DNA of 64,000 nucleotides from Paraburkholderia domus. Lineage in GTDB: Bacteria > Pseudomonadota > Gammaproteobacteria > Burkholderiales > Burkholderiaceae. The translations under genes were made by a program, and so were the position numbers. A model generated the notes under the pieces. That model saw only the letters and a program-made list of their open reading frames with translations. It was not told where the DNA came from and made no database searches. Below, piece after piece: positions 60,669 to 64,000 of this stretch. The stretch is from assembly GCF_905220705.1 (NCBI RefSeq), contig NZ_CAJNAT010000021.1, positions 1-64,000 on the forward strand, read 5' to 3'. Numbering within the stretch: position 1 is the first letter of the stretch; every line of letters begins with the position of its first letter.

Positions 60669-62354
60669 ATGGCCCGCATTGTCCCCGACGACTGGAAGAG
60701 CCTCGCCGCCACCGGCGCGGCGGCACGCGAACGCGAAACCCTCGCGTTGCTGGAAGAAGCGCTTCCCGATGGCTACACCGTCTATCACGGCGTGCACTGG
60801 ACCCGCCTGAATCAGAACTTTTCAGTATTCGGCGAGGCCGACTTCGTGGTTGTCAGCCCCGCCGGGCGCGTGATGATCGTCGAACAGAAAACCGGTTTCC
60901 TGCGCGAAACGCCGAAGGGACTCGTCAAGGTCTATCTTCAGACGGAACGTAATGTGGCGATCGCGCTCGCTCACACTGTCGAAACGCTGCACCGGCGCTT
61001 CACCGCGGCGTTCGGCGCGGGCACTTATTTCATCGAAGAACTGCTGTATTGCCCGGACCACATCGTCAAGGACGCGGCGATCGCGGGTGTGAACCCTTCG
61101 CGGATCGTCGACGCGACGCGTAAGGACCGGCTTGCGGCGATCATTCGCGAAGCCTTGCCGGCCGACGAGCCGCGCCTGGCCTGCGCGCCGAAAATCCACC
61201 ACTTTCTCGCCGACGAACTCGCGCTCACGCCCGACGCCAGCGCGCTGGTCGGCCAGGCCGGCACGCTCGTCACGCGCCTCGCGGGCGGCCTCGCGACCTG
61301 GGCGCGGCGGCTCGAGTTTTCGCCGTTCCGGCTGCGCGTGATCGGCACGGCGGGTTCCGGTAAGACGCAACTGGCGGTGCAGGTGATGAAGGACGCGGTG
61401 GCGCGCGGGCAGCGGCCTTTGTACGTGTGTTTTAACCGGCCGCTCGCGGATCACATCGCTCGGGTCGCGCCGCCTGAGGCGAAGGTGGCGAACTATCACC
61501 AGCTATGCGACTGGATTGCACGCGATGCGGGCCGCGAGCCGGATTTCCAGTCCGGCGACGTATTCGATCAGCTTGAAACGATTTTCGCCGGAACGCCGAT
61601 CGACGCGCGCTGGCAATTCGACGTGCTGATCGTCGACGAAGGGCAGGATTTCCAGGAGCCGTGGGTTGCCGCACTCGAGCGCCTGTTGCGGCCAGGCGCC
61701 GCGTGGTGGTGGCTCGAAGACCCGCTGCAGAATCTGTATATGCGCGAGCCGGTCGAGCTGCCCGGCTGGACCACGCTGAAAGAGACCACCAACTACCGCA
61801 GTCCGCGCGACATTCTCGATTATGTGCGCGACGTGGTCGGCGCCTCGGTGCCGGTCGCGGCGGGTCTGGCATCGGGCAGTCCGTTCGACGGCTCCGATAT
61901 TTCACTTTCGGTCTACGACGAAGCGAATGCCGCCGAAGGCAGCATCGAGGCGACCAAGCGGGCGATCACGCAGGCGTTGTCGCTCGGCTTTCGCAAACAG
62001 GACATTGCCGTGCTCTCGTTTCGCGGCCGCGAAGGTTCGGCGATGACCACGCAGGATCATCTCGGCCCGCATCGGTTGCGCAGTTTTACGGGTAAGTACG
62101 ATCTGTTCGGCAACCCGGCGTATCGCGAAGGGGATGTGCTGTTCGAGTCGATCTATCGCTTCAAGGGGCAGGCGGCGCCGTGCGTGATTCTCACTGAAGT
62201 CGACTTCGAGTCGTTCGATGAACGCATCGCGCGCAAGCTGTTCGTCGGCGCCACGCGCGCGACGATGAAGCTGATCATCGTTGCCTCGCAGCGGGCCGCA
62301 CGGCATCTGCATTTGCGCGACGGTAAAGAGGTCAAGGAGGCGAAAGAAACCTAG
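60669..62354 (+). CDS. NERD nuclease-like domain fused to UvrD/Rep-type helicase
   Basis: This 561-residue protein starts with a nuclease-related domain (about 20-130) holding Asp58 in GEADFVVV and Glu72/Lys74 in VEQKTG, the residues of a restriction-endonuclease-like site. A superfamily 1 helicase core follows with Walker A GTAGSGKT at 226-233, Walker B DEGQD at 323-327, and YRFKGQAAPCVIL and VGATRATMKL in the C-terminal part. It should bind and unwind DNA with ATP and may cut it; repair or defence roles are both possible. GAGG lies six bases before the ATG. The open frame upstream is antisense to the GST gene. Confidence 0.85.
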   Translation: MARIVPDDWKSLAATGAAARERETLALLEEALPDGYTVYHGVHWTRLNQNFSVFGEADFVVVSPAGRVMIVEQKTGFLRETPKGLVKVYLQTERNVAIALAHTVETLHRRFTAAFGAGTYFIEELLYCPDHIVKDAAIAGVNPSRIVDATRKDRLAAIIREALPADEPRLACAPKIHHFLADELALTPDASALVGQAGTLVTRLAGGLATWARRLEFSPFRLRVIGTAGSGKTQLAVQVMKDAVARGQRPLYVCFNRPLADHIARVAPPEAKVANYHQLCDWIARDAGREPDFQSGDVFDQLETIFAGTPIDARWQFDVLIVDEGQDFQEPWVAALERLLRPGAAWWWLEDPLQNLYMREPVELPGWTTLKETTNYRSPRDILDYVRDVVGASVPVAAGLASGSPFDGSDISLSVYDEANAAEGSIEATKRAITQALSLGFRKQDIAVLSFRGREGSAMTTQDHLGPHRLRSFTGKYDLFGNPAYREGDVLFESIYRFKGQAAPCVILTEVDFESFDERIARKLFVGATRATMKLIIVASQRAARHLHLRDGKEVKEAKET

Positions 62355-62420
62355 TGCTGGCTCGGACCGATGCGCGAACCCGGATTCACGCGTTCGGGCC
62401 TACGCTCTCAAATCCACGCC

Positions 62421-63368
62421 TCACGTCCATGCGCGCGCGCCCACCAGCATGCCGGTTTGCGTGAGCGCGTCCCACCAGATCACGCGCAGGAGCGGCGCCT
62501 GCTGCGCGATCAGCAGCGCCTGCACTGGATCGCTCTCGACAAAATGCGTGACACCGCCGCGCAATGCGGCAGCCGCCTTGTGAGCGGCGGCGCCGGCGGG
62601 ACTTTCGTCGTGCGTGCCGGGCGTGCGCATCACCAGTTGCATGTGACCGAAGCCATGCCGCGCGAGCCACGCTTCGGTGCGTGCGCGATCCAGTTCCGGC
62701 CGGCCCGTGATGATCGTGCGAACGCGTTGCAGATCGATGCCGGGCAGCACGTCGAACGGCAGCAGTTCGTCGCGTTCGGCGAGCGCCGCCGCGAGATCCT
62801 CGTCATAGCGCGCGAGCGGCACGTCGGGTAGCAGAATGCCGTCGAGGTCGATTGCGTAGGTGGCGTATTCGTGATCGTCGGCCATGGCGGGCGCCGCCCC
62901 CGCTTGCACGCGTTCCCAGTCCTCACGATAACGCTCGGTGTAGGCCTGGCGCTCCCACGGAAACAGCGCGAAGTAGCCGCGGGCGTCGATCGCGTAATCG
63001 GGTTGCGTGCGGCTCAGGTCGTCGACCGCGGCGGTCAGTGTTCTGACATCGAGGTCATGCTGTTGCAGGAATGCGATGCAATCAGTCAGGGTAAAGCCGC
63101 GCCCCGCGATGTCCTCGCACAGCAGCACTTTCGAGCCCGCGGGCGGGATCGGCAGCGTCGAATCCCAGGCGACCGTGCGCGACTGGCGGTCGTAACGCAG
63201 GAATGCGACCGGCGTGCCGGCCGCATGCGACACCATCAACGCAAGCGGCGCGCCGCCACGCAGAATACCGATCGCCATCGTGAAGCGCTCGGCCAGCAAG
63301 GCGGGTTGCAGCGATTCGATCCAGTGATCGAGTTGTTCGTACGTCAGGGGCAAGACCGGCTTGTTCAT
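62421..63368 (-). CDS. Phosphoribosyltransferase-like domain fused to HAD-like domain
   Basis: This 315-residue protein has two parts. Residues 1-130 resemble type I phosphoribosyltransferases: GILRGGAPLA at 34-43 and the PRPP loop VLLCEDIAGRGFT at 81-93 with the acidic pair and Gly-x-Thr. Residues about 165-315 begin with YAIDLDGILLPD (DxDG near 174), like the first motif of HAD hydrolases, and continue with ITGRPELDR. The fusion suggests nucleobase or nucleotide salvage with a phosphatase partner. The start at 63368 (MNKPVLPLT) is where homology begins; a 20-codon extension is open. Confidence 0.78.
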   Translation of the reverse strand: MNKPVLPLTYEQLDHWIESLQPALLAERFTMAIGILRGGAPLALMVSHAAGTPVAFLRYDRQSRTVAWDSTLPIPPAGSKVLLCEDIAGRGFTLTDCIAFLQQHDLDVRTLTAAVDDLSRTQPDYAIDARGYFALFPWERQAYTERYREDWERVQAGAAPAMADDHEYATYAIDLDGILLPDVPLARYDEDLAAALAERDELLPFDVLPGIDLQRVRTIITGRPELDRARTEAWLARHGFGHMQLVMRTPGTHDESPAGAAAHKAAAALRGGVTHFVESDPVQALLIAQQAPLLRVIWWDALTQTGMLVGARAWT

Positions 63369-63640
63369 GACTCGTATGGCGTCGCGTTGCGCACGTGGGG
63401 CAGGTGTCTCGTCAGCGGGGAGCAGCACGGCGGCAGGTCCTCGTTTTTGAGACAGAGAATTTTGGCGATATTATGCATGCGGTTCAAAGATCGCGCGTCG
63501 GGGTGACGCGTGTTGCCGGACGGGGCGTGTCGCGAAGACCGGCGCCGGGCCGGAAAAGGGCGCCGCAGCTTCGCTAGCAGGCTGAGTCGACGCAGCGCGG
63601 AGCCGCCCACAAAATAACAAACGAGGGAATAAGCAAGCAA

Positions 63641-64000
63641 ATGACCAAGGTGAGCGCAGGGCTGGATGTCAGGAAAGGCGTGTACTGGCGCGCAGGGTGG
63701 GCGATGGGTCTGATCTTCGCGCTCGCCGCGTGGAGCATGCAGGCGCAGGCAGACTCGTTGCCCTTGTCGCTCGACGTAAAGGGCAAAATCAGCAAGACCA
63801 ACGATGCGGCGCACCAGTTGTATCACTTCACCGAGGCACAACTGCTCGCGTTACCGGTCCATTCCATTACGACCGCCACCACCTGGACTCCGCGTTCCAC
63901 CTTCACAGGACCGCTGCTCGCGGATATCCTGAAGATAGTCGGCGCATCCGGCAGCGCAATCGAGATCCATACGCTCGACGACTATACGTACACCATTCCG
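63641..64000 (+). CDS. Exported molybdopterin-binding-domain protein, 5' part (cut by window end)
   Basis: An ATG at 63641 opens a frame of 120 codons with no stop before the window end. It begins MTKVSAGLDVRKGVYW, has a hydrophobic segment MGLIFALAAWSMQAQA that looks like a signal peptide (cut near AQA-DSL), then LPLSLDVKGKIS, HFTEAQLLALP and TPRSTFTGPLLADILK. The last segments resemble the oxidoreductase molybdopterin-binding (SUOX-like) domain, often found alone near sensor kinases. GAGGGA lies 13-18 bases before the ATG, rather far. Confidence 0.65.
   Translation, partial: MTKVSAGLDVRKGVYWRAGWAMGLIFALAAWSMQAQADSLPLSLDVKGKISKTNDAAHQLYHFTEAQLLALPVHSITTATTWTPRSTFTGPLLADILKIVGASGSAIEIHTLDDYTYTIP

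Noticed and set aside
1..64000. tRNA, rRNA, CRISPR array, prophage or toxin-antitoxin pair
   Set aside because: None was recognised on either strand by reading; a tRNAscan or CRISPR-finder run would be decisive.

Overview
The window is GC-rich, densely coded DNA from a Gram-negative proteobacterium. It has a 16-stranded-type porin, Tat and lipoprotein signals, TRAP and LIV-type ABC transporters, and many stand-alone regulators. The mix of genes and the protein style suggest Burkholderiaceae, most likely a soil or plant-associated Paraburkholderia-like species and probably a secondary replicon. That placement is inferred from gene content; no rRNA or tRNA gene is present to confirm it.

Left edge (1-1934): the first bases are the start of an IS3-type transposase gene running off the window. 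They are followed by an alpha/beta hydrolase and a DUF2867 protein.

Region 2110-22431 is the centrepiece: a near-complete locus for pectin-derived uronic acids and aldaric acids. It encodes a Tat-exported polygalacturonase, an ExuT uronate permease, a DctPQM TRAP transporter with a porin, and a GudP-type aldarate permease. It also encodes two uronate dehydrogenases, an SMP-30 lactonase and galactarate dehydratase GarD. Both downstream branches are present: KdgD plus a semialdehyde dehydrogenase leading to 2-oxoglutarate, and GarL plus GarR leading to pyruvate and glycerate. A FadR-type GntR regulator lies in the middle. An 18-bp inverted repeat (TTRTACG-N4-CGTAYAA), read by eye, recurs in front of most of these transcription units and defines a local regulon.

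Region 22654-38774 is accessory metabolism on the minus strand. It holds a tautomerase/class II aldolase pair, a urea transporter, and a Baeyer-Villiger monooxygenase operon with a perfect palindromic operator. It also holds an MscS channel, an orphan sulfonate-type binding protein, MerR and GNAT genes, a small Pro-Gln repeat protein, and a tightly overlapping LysR - flavoprotein - CMD - AhpD-like operon. Divergent from that operon (39125-43818) is a LIV-type ABC transporter whose two permeases are fused into one protein, followed by an RpiR regulator.

Region 44922-64000 contains a DMT exporter/MocR regulator pair, a TAXI TRAP binding protein, a zinc-ribbon membrane protein, and a TetR/EmrB-type efflux pair. 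Next come a three-subunit GMC dehydrogenase with tri-haem cytochrome c, an RraA-like protein, a receiver-only response regulator, Zur and two glutathione transferases. The window closes with a NERD-helicase protein, a phosphoribosyltransferase-HAD fusion, and the start of a molybdopterin-domain protein cut by the window end. No tRNA, rRNA or CRISPR array was recognised.
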